Shown here: positions 1-5,988 of the stretch, piece by piece
Position numbering within the stretch: the stretch's first letter is position 1
Layout: every line of letters begins with the position of its first letter
DNA from: Enterobacteriaceae bacterium UBA3516
GTDB lineage: Bacteria > Pseudomonadota > Gammaproteobacteria > Enterobacterales > Enterobacteriaceae
Direction: 5' to 3'
NCBI GenBank assembly: GCA_002377245.1
Contig: DFPL01000336.1
Coordinates: forward strand, 1 to 11,848
DNA: 11,848 nucleotides
The notes under the pieces: generated by a model
What the model was told of the DNA's origin: nothing
The model's input: the letters and a program-made list of their open reading frames with translations, nothing else
Database searches by the model: none
Made by a program: the position numbers and the translations under genes

Positions 1-87
1 TGGCACAACCTGTCCGGTTCGCTGTTGGCAGGCTACTGGTCCGGTAAGCCTATCGAGCAGAAACATCACGCGGTAAAAAAACACTAA
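1..87 (+). CDS. C-terminal end of an unidentified protein (5' end outside window)
   Basis: Frame 1 is open from the first base and ends at TAA 85-87, giving 28 residues. The visible tail starts with a Trp-His-Asn and a Gly/Leu/aromatic-rich stretch (about residues 1-15). It ends in a basic, His- and Lys-rich tail, HHAVKKH. A weakly hydrophobic stretch followed by a basic cytoplasmic tail is common at the C-terminus of membrane transporters, so a permease is possible, but 28 residues are too few to assign a family. A strong stem-loop lies directly behind the stop codon, which supports this being a genuine gene end. It is not the C-terminus of lysC or pgi as I remember them, although these genes lie on this side of yjbD in E. 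coli K-12. Confidence 0.6.
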   Translation, partial: WHNLSGSLLAGYWSGKPIEQKHHAVKKH

Positions 88-94
88 TCCTCTG

Positions 95-137
95 AATGGA
101 TGGCATTACGCCATCCATTTCTCGTCTGTCTATTTTT
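95..137 (+). terminator. Probable intrinsic terminator behind the first gene
   Basis: A perfect 10-bp stem is seen: AATGGATGGC at 95-104, loop ATTAC at 105-109, GCCATCCATT at 110-119. It is followed by a T-rich stretch ending in TTTTT at 133-137. It starts 7 bases after the stop codon at 85-87. The T-run is interrupted and its longest run is far from the stem, so termination may be incomplete. It separates the left-edge gene from the cluster starting at 329. Confidence 0.7.
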
Positions 138-328
138 GATACCCATCACAAAACCACAAAGTACAACACAAAACAAATTATAGATTAATTCATTGTTTAT
201 TCTTTAATTATTTTAAATAAAAGGAAAGTTCCGTCTAATAAACGCGATCTTAAATGTTGATTTATTTTGTTTTGATTGGAATTATAGTCTCACAACAACA
301 CAGAGAACTACCTTACCTTGAGGCCGCT
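138..328 (+). promoter_or_regulatory. AT-rich upstream region of the EIIC-like operon, with candidate operator
   Basis: No gene is seen in this stretch, which is conspicuously AT-rich compared with its flanks and is the natural promoter site for the operon starting at 329. Arms AAACAA (171-176) and TTGTTT (193-198) form a 6-bp inverted repeat around a 16-bp spacer, a possible site for the DeoR-type regulator encoded at 3668. A -10-like TATAGT lies at 283-288, but no well-spaced -35 goes with it, so I do not assign a promoter. The Shine-Dalgarno sequence for the first gene, TTGAGG, ends at 323. Confidence 0.4.
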
Positions 329-1915
329 ATGAAGAATATTGCGATTATTGGAAGCAGTGGGGGCAACCTCTACAACCTCGGCGGAGCTGACCCGGAAAAA
401 TTGCTCCACGAAATTTACCTGCAATGCGAGGCCGCCAGCGTTACGGTCGCTGCGGTGCAATTTATTGCCGCAGACGCCTCCATGGATGTGGCAAAGCCAG
501 ATACGCCCGCTGCGGTTTATGCATTAACAACAGAAAACCGACAAAAACCACAGCGAATCTTCCAGGGCAAACTGTCCGAAGTGAATGCCTCTGTGGTGGA
601 AAGCGATAAGCAGATTGCCGAGATGATCCGCAACGGCGAAATTGATGGGGTCGTAGTGATGAGCGCCGATCCGGGTAATGCTAACAAAGCGGCCTTTCAG
701 GCAGCAGTCGAGATGAAAACCCCGATTGTCGGCACAGGTGGAACCTCGATGGCGCTGGTTGCGGCAAAAGGGGCAAACGTTGTGGCAACCTCTGGCACAA
801 CGGGAACCACCAGCCGGACGCGTGCGGTCTCCTTTGTGGCCTCACTGTGCAAACACTGGGGAATCAAATACAAACCCCAGTTAGGCAGTGCCTCTGCGTC
901 ACAAACCGGTTCCGGTAAAAGCCTGCTCAAGCGCTTCAACATTCGCAGCATCATGATCCCGGCTTTACCTGGCTTTATCGCCATGGCTATCGTGCTGGCA
1001 TTGAGCCATATTCCGGGCCTTGAAAAGCTCAATGACATTTTTGAGATCCTGCTGAAAGGCCTCCCGGTGCTGGTCGCCGTGCTGGCCGCCAAACAAATTT
1101 CCGAGCTCGATGAAGTCTCCATCGTCGCAGGCGTAGTGGCTGGTGTGCTCTCGGTGGAAGGCGGCTTGATTGGCGGCATCCTGGGCGGGGTGATGGCCGG
1201 GATTTTCGTCCGATGGCTGTTTGAACTGTGCCTCAACTGGCGCTTCCCGATGACCACCGTCAACATCGTGGCGGGCGGCATTTCGGGTCTGGCTGCCGGG
1301 CTGCTGATGCACTACCTGTTGAGCCCACTGGCTCTATCCGCAGGTAACTACATCAAGCTGGCTATCGAAAGCACCCTCGCGTTCAGCCCTATCCTGGCTG
1401 GGCTGCTGGCCGGACTGGTTATCTGGCCTGCGATTCTGGGCGGGGTTTATCACGCCGTGATCCTGCCGCTGGTGCTGCTGGAAATGGAGAAATCCGGTGT
1501 CAGCTTCCTCGGCGCAGTCGATATGGTCGGTCTGGTGATGGTTGCCGCAGGCATCAACCTCGCAAACGTCATCGCACCGCGAGAAAAAAGCGAGGCCGCC
1601 GTCGCCACACCGGGTTTGCTCATCAATATGGGTTTTGGCACCTTCGTTGAATCCGCCTACCCCTTTATGTTCGCCAATAAAGTGGTGTTTGCCTCCGCCA
1701 TTATCTGGGCCGGTCTGGGCGGCATGATGCTGGGCTTCTTCGATGTGAAAGGCGTGGCATACGTTCCGGCCTTCGCCTCCCCGTTCCTCTCCAGTAACGC
1801 ATTAGAAATGGCCATTGTGATGCTTACCGTGATGGGTCTGACCTGTATCAGCACCATCATTGCCAACCGTTTCAAAGCTGTCGCACAGAAAGAGTCTGTC
1901 GCGGCATCGCAATAA
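329..1915 (+). CDS. EIIC-like membrane permease with an extra N-terminal soluble domain; no IIA or IIB
   Basis: 528 residues. Residues 1-185 are predicted soluble, with a glycine-rich start (IIGSSGGN, 6-13) and further glycine/threonine loops (GTGGTS, 135-140; SGTTGTTSRT, 155-164) that look like ligand- or phosphate-binding turns. A Ser/Gly-rich linker (186-198) leads to a polytopic membrane domain from about 205 to 515. That domain has features of the glucose/sucrose/beta-glucoside EIIC superfamily: GGVYHAVILP (371-380), and a degenerate version of the GITEP motif at 436-445 (FGTFVESAYP) that keeps the Glu but not the following Pro. I see no IIB phosphocysteine motif and no IIA phosphohistidine domain, so the energy source is unclear. 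Start ATG 329 is chosen because TTGAGG ends 5 bases upstream; the in-frame ATG at 254 has no ribosome site and would add a hydrophobic 25-residue stretch. The next gene follows after 22 bases, so they are cotranscribed. The transported substrate is unknown. Confidence 0.8.
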   Translation: MKNIAIIGSSGGNLYNLGGADPEKLLHEIYLQCEAASVTVAAVQFIAADASMDVAKPDTPAAVYALTTENRQKPQRIFQGKLSEVNASVVESDKQIAEMIRNGEIDGVVVMSADPGNANKAAFQAAVEMKTPIVGTGGTSMALVAAKGANVVATSGTTGTTSRTRAVSFVASLCKHWGIKYKPQLGSASASQTGSGKSLLKRFNIRSIMIPALPGFIAMAIVLALSHIPGLEKLNDIFEILLKGLPVLVAVLAAKQISELDEVSIVAGVVAGVLSVEGGLIGGILGGVMAGIFVRWLFELCLNWRFPMTTVNIVAGGISGLAAGLLMHYLLSPLALSAGNYIKLAIESTLAFSPILAGLLAGLVIWPAILGGVYHAVILPLVLLEMEKSGVSFLGAVDMVGLVMVAAGINLANVIAPREKSEAAVATPGLLINMGFGTFVESAYPFMFANKVVFASAIIWAGLGGMMLGFFDVKGVAYVPAFASPFLSSNALEMAIVMLTVMGLTCISTIIANRFKAVAQKESVAASQ

Positions 1916-1937
1916 TCATCCATCTTAGAGGTAGAAC

Positions 1938-2777
1938 ATGTTTAAAGGCGATATGAATAAAAAACGCGCTAAAGCGCTGCAAAAAGTCCGCAATGCCATC
2001 GCGTTGCACGGTGGGCAAACCATCCTGAGTACCGGGATCACGGGTGATGATGCGCGTTTAGCTAAAGCGGTGTGCGAAGCGGGCGTTAAGTTGCTCGAAC
2101 CGAACCATCCTGCACTGGCGCTGGCGCGCGGGCACAAAGGCGTGAGCAACATGCATGCGGCGGAACAAATTCGCCACGAGATCTCTAACGGGCAAATGGC
2201 CGAAGCCGTGCAGGGTGTCCGTAACGTTGTCGCTGACGACATCTTCATTACGGTCGGTATACCGGGCGGTTTCACCGAAATCCTGCCTGTACCGCTGAGT
2301 GAAGACGATATTCTGGCCATTTCCCAGGCGGGCGCTGACGGTCTGCATACGCATAAATCCGACTGGGACGACCTGCAGGAGATTGTGACTCTGGCACACA
2401 GGTATGGCCTGACTGTGGATGCCTATATTGGTCATCCGGACGACCTGCACACCTTTGGCCTTCCGGCGCGCACGCCAGAAGAGGTCGCCAGCGTCGCTAA
2501 ACGCATGCAAGAGATTGGCGTAGACATGATTGGCCTGATGACAGGCATGAGCTACGAAGGCGTCGCAGCCGGTGATATTCCGCAAATTATCAAAGACCGC
2601 TTACGTGCTCTGGTGAACGCAGTGGATGTCCCGACGCTTGCGGAAGGTGGCATCAATGTCGCCAATGCAAAAGCCTTCAAGGATACCGGCGTGAATATTC
2701 TGGTTGTCGGCACCGCAATCGACAACGTGGTCTGCAACGCGGCCAAAGAAGCCGTTGCACCGTTCATGGCTCACTAA
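1938..2777 (+). CDS. TIM-barrel protein with a ribulose-phosphate-binding-type C-terminus, function unknown
   Basis: 279 residues, with AGAGG at 1927-1931 six bases before the ATG. The alternation of beta-like and helical segments suggests a (beta/alpha)8 barrel. Near the C-terminus, PTLAEGGI (232-239) followed by ILVVGTAID (254-262) resembles the phosphate-binding strands of the ribulose-phosphate-binding barrel superfamily, which includes NanE epimerase, KDPG-like aldolases and hexulose-phosphate synthase. This suggests a phosphorylated substrate. Other conspicuous polar stretches are GLHTHKSD (135-142) and DAYIGHPDD (161-169), which may hold active-site residues. No charged motif lets me choose between aldolase, epimerase and lyase activity. 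It is predicted cytoplasmic. It lies between the EIIC-like gene and a HAD phosphatase gene, so it probably acts on the imported compound. I recall relatives annotated only vaguely, for example as histidine-biosynthesis-like, and do not trust that label. Confidence 0.8.
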   Translation: MFKGDMNKKRAKALQKVRNAIALHGGQTILSTGITGDDARLAKAVCEAGVKLLEPNHPALALARGHKGVSNMHAAEQIRHEISNGQMAEAVQGVRNVVADDIFITVGIPGGFTEILPVPLSEDDILAISQAGADGLHTHKSDWDDLQEIVTLAHRYGLTVDAYIGHPDDLHTFGLPARTPEEVASVAKRMQEIGVDMIGLMTGMSYEGVAAGDIPQIIKDRLRALVNAVDVPTLAEGGINVANAKAFKDTGVNILVVGTAIDNVVCNAAKEAVAPFMAH

Positions 2778-2781
2778 GTTA

Positions 2782-2801
2782 AGAGGGGGTTCGCCCCCTT
2801 T
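2782..2801 (+). other. Intercistronic stem-loop with TTCG tetraloop
   Basis: AGAGGGGG (2782-2789), loop TTCG (2790-2793), CCCCCTTT (2794-2801): an 8-bp stem with one G-T wobble, closed by the exceptionally stable UUCG tetraloop. It starts 5 bases after the stop codon of the TIM-barrel gene and ends 13 bases before the HAD gene start. No T-tract follows, so it is more likely an mRNA-stabilising, processing or partial-attenuation element than a full terminator. It would separate expression of the permease and barrel genes from the phosphatase and regulator. Confidence 0.7.
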
Positions 2802-2814
2802 CAGGGAAGGGAAG

Positions 2815-3615
2815 ATGCTTTTTGTTACCGATCTCGACGGCACGCTACTGAACGGCCAGCATGATGTCACAGCGAAAACGCGCCAGGCGCTGGTCGACTT
2901 TCATCAGCGCGGCGGCCTGCTCGCCGCGTGTTCTGCGCGTCCGGTCTCGTCTATCATTCAACTCCTGCAGCAGCAAGAAATACTGGCACTCTTTGGTTGG
3001 TGCGCAGGGTTTAACGGCGGTCAGATTTACGATGTGGCACAGCAGCAAATTATCCACAGCGCCTGTCTGTCACAGTATGCACTGCGCGATATCGACAAGC
3101 ATCTTTCCCTTTCACGTTATGCGCACCACTATTTCAGTTCACAGGCCATATACCATCGCTACGATCAGGCTGTATCTCCGTGGACGAAATATGAAGCTGA
3201 GCTTTTTTCCTTCCCCTTAGAGCAGATGGCACCGGGTAATATAGTTAACCGTAGCGATATTTATAAAATTACGCTTGTCGCCGACAGTACTGATATTCAT
3301 ACGCTACACAAAACGATGTGCGAATTATTACCTGCTGAATACCTTACCACCGTTACCGGCAGTAATTATATTGATATTCAGCCTCGGGACGTGAATAAAG
3401 GCAGTGCGATACAACATCTCATTCACCATTTAGCCATTCCACCCGACCAGGTGGCTGCGATTGGCGATCAACAAAATGACGTTTCCATGTTCTGTATGGC
3501 AGGCTCAAGCTTTGCAATGGGAAATGCGCCACAGACGGTAAAGCTTCAGGCACAACACGTGGTCGCAAGCCATGAGGATGATGGGATCGCACAAGCGCTG
3601 CAATGGTTGCGTTGA
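2815..3615 (+). CDS. HAD-superfamily Cof-type sugar-phosphate phosphatase
   Basis: 266 residues, a normal length for the Cof/YidA subfamily. All HAD motifs are present: motif I DLDGT with nucleophile Asp6 and acid/base Asp8, motif II Ser40 in CSARP, motif III Lys195 in VNKG, and motif IV GDQQND (217-222) with Asp218 and Asp222 for Mg2+. The region between about residues 75 and 185 is the C2-type cap that sets substrate choice. The predicted reaction is hydrolysis of a small phosphorylated metabolite in the cytoplasm; the substrate cannot be read from the sequence. Start ATG 2815 is chosen because it puts motif I at the very N-terminus, as usual, and follows a purine-rich site AGGGAAGGGA; an in-frame ATG at 2704 would overlap the preceding gene by 74 bases. 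The segment about 3100-3400 is visibly more AT-rich than the two upstream genes. It may remove an excess or toxic phosphorylated intermediate of this cluster. Confidence 0.85.
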   Translation: MLFVTDLDGTLLNGQHDVTAKTRQALVDFHQRGGLLAACSARPVSSIIQLLQQQEILALFGWCAGFNGGQIYDVAQQQIIHSACLSQYALRDIDKHLSLSRYAHHYFSSQAIYHRYDQAVSPWTKYEAELFSFPLEQMAPGNIVNRSDIYKITLVADSTDIHTLHKTMCELLPAEYLTTVTGSNYIDIQPRDVNKGSAIQHLIHHLAIPPDQVAAIGDQQNDVSMFCMAGSSFAMGNAPQTVKLQAQHVVASHEDDGIAQALQWLR

Positions 3616-3667
3616 TCTGCGCATCCAGTTACCATGCGCCAAAGCATGAGGCTGGCGGTGGATCATC

Positions 3668-4426
3668 ATGAACCCGATAAAAAGAAGAAAGCATATTCTT
3701 GACGAATTAAATAAATTCGGTGAAGTCACGGTTATTAAATTATCCGAAGAATTAAATGTCACCTCGGAAACCATTCGTCGGGATTTATCATTACTGGAGT
3801 CTAGCGGTGAAATTACCAAAATTCACGGCGGCGCGGTAAAAAAACAGGTCGTTCAGGAAGATGCTTTTGCAGCCCGAATGGATACTCATCGGGAAGAAAA
3901 AAACGCAATCGGGAAAATAGCAGCCAGCTTGGTCACCCAAAACGACACCGTATTTATCGACTCCTGCACAACCAATCTGATTCTTGCAGAACACCTGCCT
4001 CCGTTTGCTCTGACCGTTATTACCAACTCGGCGTTGATTGCTGAAAAAATAAAGGAACATAATCCTCAGGCCAGGGTTTACGTGTTAGGCGGAGAATATG
4101 ACTACCATTTTCGCGCCAACCTCGGCGTATCCGTCTGCCAGCAAATCAACACCATTCATGCTGACCTCTGTTTCGTCGGCGCAGGCGGTGTGTCACCGCA
4201 GCATGGCATCGTGGTGAAAAGCTTTGATGAAGCCCATGTCACCAGAGCAATGATTGCGATGAGCAAGAAATCGGTAATCCTCGCCGATCACTCTAAATTT
4301 GGTCAGGAAGGGGTAATGCGCGTCGCTTCCATTAAAGAGATCGACCATATCATTACCGACAAAGGCGTAAACGCAACCGGCTTTCGCGCCGAAGAGTTTT
4401 TCGGCAAATTGATTGTCGCGAAGTGA
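3668..4426 (+). CDS. DeoR-family transcriptional regulator, likely local regulator of the EIIC-like cluster
   Basis: 252 residues, typical of the family. An N-terminal winged helix-turn-helix (about 6-57) contains the classic recognition-helix segment TSETIRRDL (32-40) and ends in KIHGGAV (51-57), the DeoR family signature. The C-terminal DeoRC sugar-phosphate sensor domain shows IDSCTTN (97-103, in place of the usual D-x-GTT), GAGG (171-174) and ADHSKFG (206-212). Members usually repress a catabolic operon and release DNA on binding a phosphorylated sugar; this protein probably controls the genes from 329 onward and possibly itself. It follows the HAD gene by 52 bases on the same strand. The ribosome site is weak (GGTGGA about 6 bases before ATG), which fits low expression. 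The gene is more AT-rich than the permease and barrel genes, hinting at a mixed origin for the cluster. A small hairpin, CATGC/GCATG at 3633-3648, sits in the gap ahead of it. Confidence 0.9.
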   Translation: MNPIKRRKHILDELNKFGEVTVIKLSEELNVTSETIRRDLSLLESSGEITKIHGGAVKKQVVQEDAFAARMDTHREEKNAIGKIAASLVTQNDTVFIDSCTTNLILAEHLPPFALTVITNSALIAEKIKEHNPQARVYVLGGEYDYHFRANLGVSVCQQINTIHADLCFVGAGGVSPQHGIVVKSFDEAHVTRAMIAMSKKSVILADHSKFGQEGVMRVASIKEIDHIITDKGVNATGFRAEEFFGKLIVAK

Positions 4427-4443
4427 AATAAGGCAAAATACAA

Positions 4444-4478
4444 GGATCCGCACGGCAGAATACCGTTACACTGGATCC
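4444..4478 (+). other. Imperfect inverted repeat between the DeoR-type gene and yjbD
   Basis: Two GGATCC copies (4444-4449 and 4473-4478) can pair with each other, and ACGG (4452-4455) can pair with CCGT (4463-4466) around a 7-base loop, leaving small internal bulges. No T-tract follows, so it is not a convincing terminator. It lies in the only non-coding sequence (4427-4501) at the boundary between the accessory cluster and conserved yjbD, so it could be a leftover of the junction or a leader structure for yjbD. Confidence 0.3.
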
Positions 4479-4501
4479 ACTTCCTGACCGAGGGCACTCC
4501 C

Positions 4502-4774
4502 ATGGCACTCCCCCGCATTACCCAAAAAGAGATGACCGAGCGCGAACAGCGTGAACTGAAAACGCTGCTGGATCGCGCACGCATTGCGCACGGGCGTGTA
4601 TTGACTAACGCCGAAACCAACAGCGTCAAAAAAGAGTACATCGACAAACTGATGGTTGAACGGGAAGCCGAAGCCAAAAAAGCCCGCCAGATAAAGAAAA
4701 AGCAGGCTTATAAACCGGATGAAGCGACCACCTTTTCGTGGTCAGCTAACACGTCCACGCGCGGCAGGCGTTAA
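4502..4774 (+). CDS. yjbD: YjbD, small conserved protein of unknown function (DUF3811 family)
   Basis: 90 residues, the same length as E. coli YjbD as I remember it and similar throughout, with differences mainly near residues 33-37 and 74-76. It is highly charged, with long predicted helices from about residue 8 to 68 rich in Glu, Arg and Lys, and a basic C-terminus ending in RGRR. There is no signal peptide or membrane segment, so it is a cytoplasmic protein of unknown role; the charge pattern would suit nucleic-acid or ribosome contact, but that is only a guess. GAGGG sits about 7 bases before the ATG. Its TAA stop (4772-4774) overlaps the stop of convergent rluF. In E. coli K-12 yjbD lies between lysC and rluF; here the accessory cluster occupies the lysC side. 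Confidence 0.95.
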   Translation: MALPRITQKEMTEREQRELKTLLDRARIAHGRVLTNAETNSVKKEYIDKLMVEREAEAKKARQIKKKQAYKPDEATTFSWSANTSTRGRR

Positions 4775-5646
4775 CGTCCTTTCTTTTTGCGCCCCGGCTG
4801 ATTAAAGCGTTTACCGTTCGATGCCGGGCGCGATTTCTCTTCCGATTTCTCAATCTTCACTACCGGCCGCTTAATATCGGCGGTTTTCGGCTTCGGTTTG
4901 GCTTTTGCCTTCGGCCTGGCCTCGGAGGAGGAGTTTTCAATCAGCTTGAACAGCGCAATTAACTCGTCATCGGTGAGATCGCGCCACTCACCGAGCGGCA
5001 GACCCGACAGGCCGACGTTCATGATGCGCGTCCGTTCAAGCTTGGTCACTTCATAACCAAAGTGTTCACACATGCGACGAATCTGGCGGTTAAGTCCCTG
5101 AATCAGAGTAATGCGAAAGACAAACGGCGCCTCTTTTTTGACTTTGCACTTTTTGGTTACCGTTCCCAGAATCGGCACGCCTGCGCCCATGCCACGAATA
5201 AATTCATCCGTAACGGGTTTATCCACCGTGACCAGATACTCTTTTTCGTGGTCGTTGCCGGCGCGCAAAATCTTATTCACCAGGTCGCCATGGTTGGTGA
5301 GGAAAATCAGTCCCTGGGAATCTTTGTCCAGACGACCGATAGGGAAGACGCGTTTGCTGTGGTTGACGAAATCAACAATATTGTCGCGCTCGCTGTCCTC
5401 GGTGGTACTGACGATCCCCACGGGTTTGTTCAGGGCGATAAAGACCAGGTCTTCTGCTTCGCGCGGCTCTATCAAGCGACCATTGACCTTCACCACGTCC
5501 CCAGAGGTAACCTGGTCGCCAATGGCGGCACGTTTGCCGTTGATGAACACGTTGCCCTGTTCAATGAAGCGATCGGCCTCGCGACGCGAGCAAATTCCGC
5601 TTTCGCTGATGTATTTATTTAATCGGATTGATGAGTCTGGCAGCAT
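4771..5646 (-). CDS. rluF: 23S rRNA pseudouridine(2604) synthase RluF (RsuA/RluB/E/F family)
   Basis: 291 residues, close to the 290 of E. coli RluF (formerly YjbC), which it matches almost throughout. An N-terminal S4 RNA-binding domain (about 6-65) has the SRREADRFIEQG segment (20-31). The catalytic domain carries GRLDKDSQGL (104-113) with the nucleophilic Asp107, followed by the Tyr motif EYLVTVDKP (136-144) and GLNRQIRRM (184-192). The C-terminal tail (about 243-291) is rich in Lys, Pro and Arg and probably disordered, as in E. coli. The enzyme isomerises U2604 of 23S rRNA and can also modify tRNA-Tyr U35. Start codon ATG at 5646 (reading leftward) is chosen because AGGAG lies 5 bases upstream on that strand; a longer frame to 5679 has no such site. 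It converges on yjbD, with the two stops sharing TTAA at 4771-4774. Confidence 0.96.
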   Translation of the reverse strand: MLPDSSIRLNKYISESGICSRREADRFIEQGNVFINGKRAAIGDQVTSGDVVKVNGRLIEPREAEDLVFIALNKPVGIVSTTEDSERDNIVDFVNHSKRVFPIGRLDKDSQGLIFLTNHGDLVNKILRAGNDHEKEYLVTVDKPVTDEFIRGMGAGVPILGTVTKKCKVKKEAPFVFRITLIQGLNRQIRRMCEHFGYEVTKLERTRIMNVGLSGLPLGEWRDLTDDELIALFKLIENSSSEARPKAKAKPKPKTADIKRPVVKIEKSEEKSRPASNGKRFNQPGRKKKGR

Positions 5647-5988
5647 AAATTCTCCTGTAATCGGGGAAATATATCTCACCTCGCCGCAGATAAAAAATCC
5701 TCCGGGCCAGCGCTCGCGAATTAAATGTGATCCATCCCGTTTTTCTTCACAAAAGTGACGCCTGAAAAGCTGTGCAACTTTGTGTGATTAACAAATGCAG
5801 AATCAACAGGTTAGAAACACGAGCACAAAAGTGCTGATTCATGAACAGCGCATCATCATTTGTGCAATACAATCGTGTGCTCAACCCACCCGAAATAACA
5901 GAAAATCCCTTTGAAACTGCCACGGTGTGGGGTTATATCGGATCAAGAGACGCCAACCACGATTTGCACATATGTGCAGAGAGCAAAG
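5647..5988 (+). promoter_or_regulatory. Divergent regulatory region between rluF and the sor operon
   Basis: No gene is seen in these 342 bases; they must hold the rluF promoter (minus strand) and the sor promoter (plus strand). Several related inverted repeats occur. TCAC-AAAA-GTGA lies at 5747-5758 and GCAC-AAAA-GTGC at 5823-5834, sharing the 10-mer CACAAAAGTG 76 bases apart. A reversed near-copy, ACTTTGTG, is at 5777-5784, TGTGCAA recurs at 5771-5777 and 5861-5867, and a perfect palindrome is at 5965-5978. A good -10 hexamer, TACAAT, lies at 5868-5873 without a recognisable -35, as expected for an activator-dependent promoter; this fits the reported positive and negative role of SorC. TGTGA half-sites at 5726 and 5783 could be weak CRP contacts, but neither has a proper second half. 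Confidence 0.6.
5965..5978. promoter_or_regulatory. Perfect 14-bp palindrome just upstream of sorC, candidate operator
   Basis: TGCACATATGTGCA reads the same on both strands. Its last base overlaps the AGAGAG ribosome site (5978-5983) of sorC. If transcription starts near the TACAAT at 5868, this site lies about 85-100 bases downstream in the leader, a position suited to autogenous repression or roadblock. It shares the GCACA/TGTGC core with the repeats at 5823 and 5861. That it binds SorC is inference. Confidence 0.5.

Noticed and set aside
95..119. Possible repeat or attachment site rather than a terminator
   Set aside because: No second copy of the arm sequence was noticed in the window, and its position right after a stop codon with T-rich sequence behind it fits a terminator better.
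254..328. N-terminal extension of the EIIC-like protein from ATG 254, giving a hydrophobic signal-like stretch
   Set aside because: No ribosome site precedes ATG 254 and the extension lies in AT-rich promoter-like sequence. ATG 329 has TTGAGG at the right distance and begins the glycine-rich domain cleanly.
697..1312. Long open frames on the minus strand inside the EIIC-like gene (194 and 115 codons)
   Set aside because: They are shadows of a GC-rich coding strand. The translations are low-complexity (Pro, Thr, Ser rich), have no recognisable domain, and no ribosome site was found.
5724..5751. TGTGA (5726-5730) and TCACA (5747-5751) as a CRP site
   Set aside because: CRP half-sites need a 6-bp spacer; here it is 16 bp. 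The TGTGA at 5783-5787 also lacks a matching second half.
5062..5758. Plus-strand open frames of 186 and 215 codons opposite rluF
   Set aside because: rluF is unmistakable on the minus strand with all family motifs; the opposite frames show no family features.
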